A stretch of 12,025 bases of DNA from Nitrospirota bacterium (GTDB taxonomy: Bacteria > Nitrospirota > UBA9217), in contig JAJYKN010000007.1 of assembly GCA_021788515.1 (NCBI GenBank), positions 1-12,025 of the forward strand, in the 5' to 3' direction. Below the pieces are notes generated by a model. It saw only the letters and a program-made list of their open reading frames with translations, searched no databases and had not been told where the DNA came from. The position numbers and the translations under genes were made by a program. How positions within the stretch are numbered: the stretch's first letter is position 1; every line of letters begins with the position of its first letter. Positions 11,986 through 12,025 of this stretch are shown one piece after another.

Positions 11986-12025
11986 ATGCAAGGGGGTATG
12001 AACGATACCCGACGCCGGATCGTGA
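11986..12025 (+). CDS. Possible start of a further plus-strand gene (partial)
   Basis: ATG at 11986 opens MQGGMNDTRRRIV to the window edge, with AAGGA (11971-11975) 10 bases upstream. An in-frame ATG at 11998 is the alternative, but its G-rich upstream run is too close to act as a ribosome binding site. It follows the NmrA-like gene by 45 bases with no terminator. Thirteen codons are too few to identify anything. Confidence 0.3.
   Translation, partial: MQGGMNDTRRRIV

Overview
The window reads as ordinary chromosome of a Gram-negative bacterium of moderate GC content. It encodes two lipoproteins with clear lipoboxes, a periplasmic MltD-type lytic transglycosylase, a Tat translocase subunit, ClpS, MobA and a long bifunctional Rel enzyme. 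The gene complement and a degenerate dispersed repeat beginning GTCACTGCGAGGAGCGA are most reminiscent of Desulfobacterota (former Deltaproteobacteria) or Nitrospirota. This placement is an inference from style; no rRNA or other marker is present.

Layout. (a) 1-1540: a truncated membrane protein reading leftward off the edge (minus), then a rhomboid-like membrane protein with a C-terminal zinc finger and a small Smr-domain protein (both plus), ending in a strong hairpin terminator that also serves the gene arriving from the right. (b) 1544-4054: an MltD-like lytic transglycosylase lipoprotein (minus) and a CAP/SCP-domain lipoprotein (plus), divergent around an approximately 430-base intergenic region that carries a degenerate repeat and two promoters. 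(c) 4057-9745: a long minus-strand series, in transcription order mobA, tatA, recJ, rel, a small two-helix membrane ORF broken by an amber codon, and ridA. The CAP gene and ridA meet tail to tail with 2 bases between stop codons. (d) 9746-9889: mobA promoter and an unassigned GC-rich element with competing hairpins. (e) 9890-10841 minus: clpS followed by a YkgJ-type cysteine-cluster protein, with a possible short ORF whose stop overlaps the clpS start. (f) 10842-12025: divergent promoters, an NmrA-like NAD(P)-binding protein (plus), and the possible start of another plus-strand gene at the edge.

How the genes work together. mobA and tatA overlap and tatA is 10 bases from recJ, so they are very likely one transcript. 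MobA makes the guanylated molybdenum cofactor, and many enzymes carrying it are exported folded through Tat, so mobA-tatA is a sensible pair. RecJ and Rel (stringent response) follow. MltD, the CAP lipoprotein and the leftmost membrane protein are envelope genes. ClpS feeds N-degron substrates to ClpAP.

I found no phage, transposase, CRISPR, toxin-antitoxin, tRNA or rRNA, and no convincing large undescribed system. The most interesting items are local: the broken membrane ORF after rel, promoters placed so that several mRNAs would be leaderless or nearly so, the apparently inactive rhomboid with a zinc finger, a repeat-derived insertion in RecJ, and the hairpin element before mobA.
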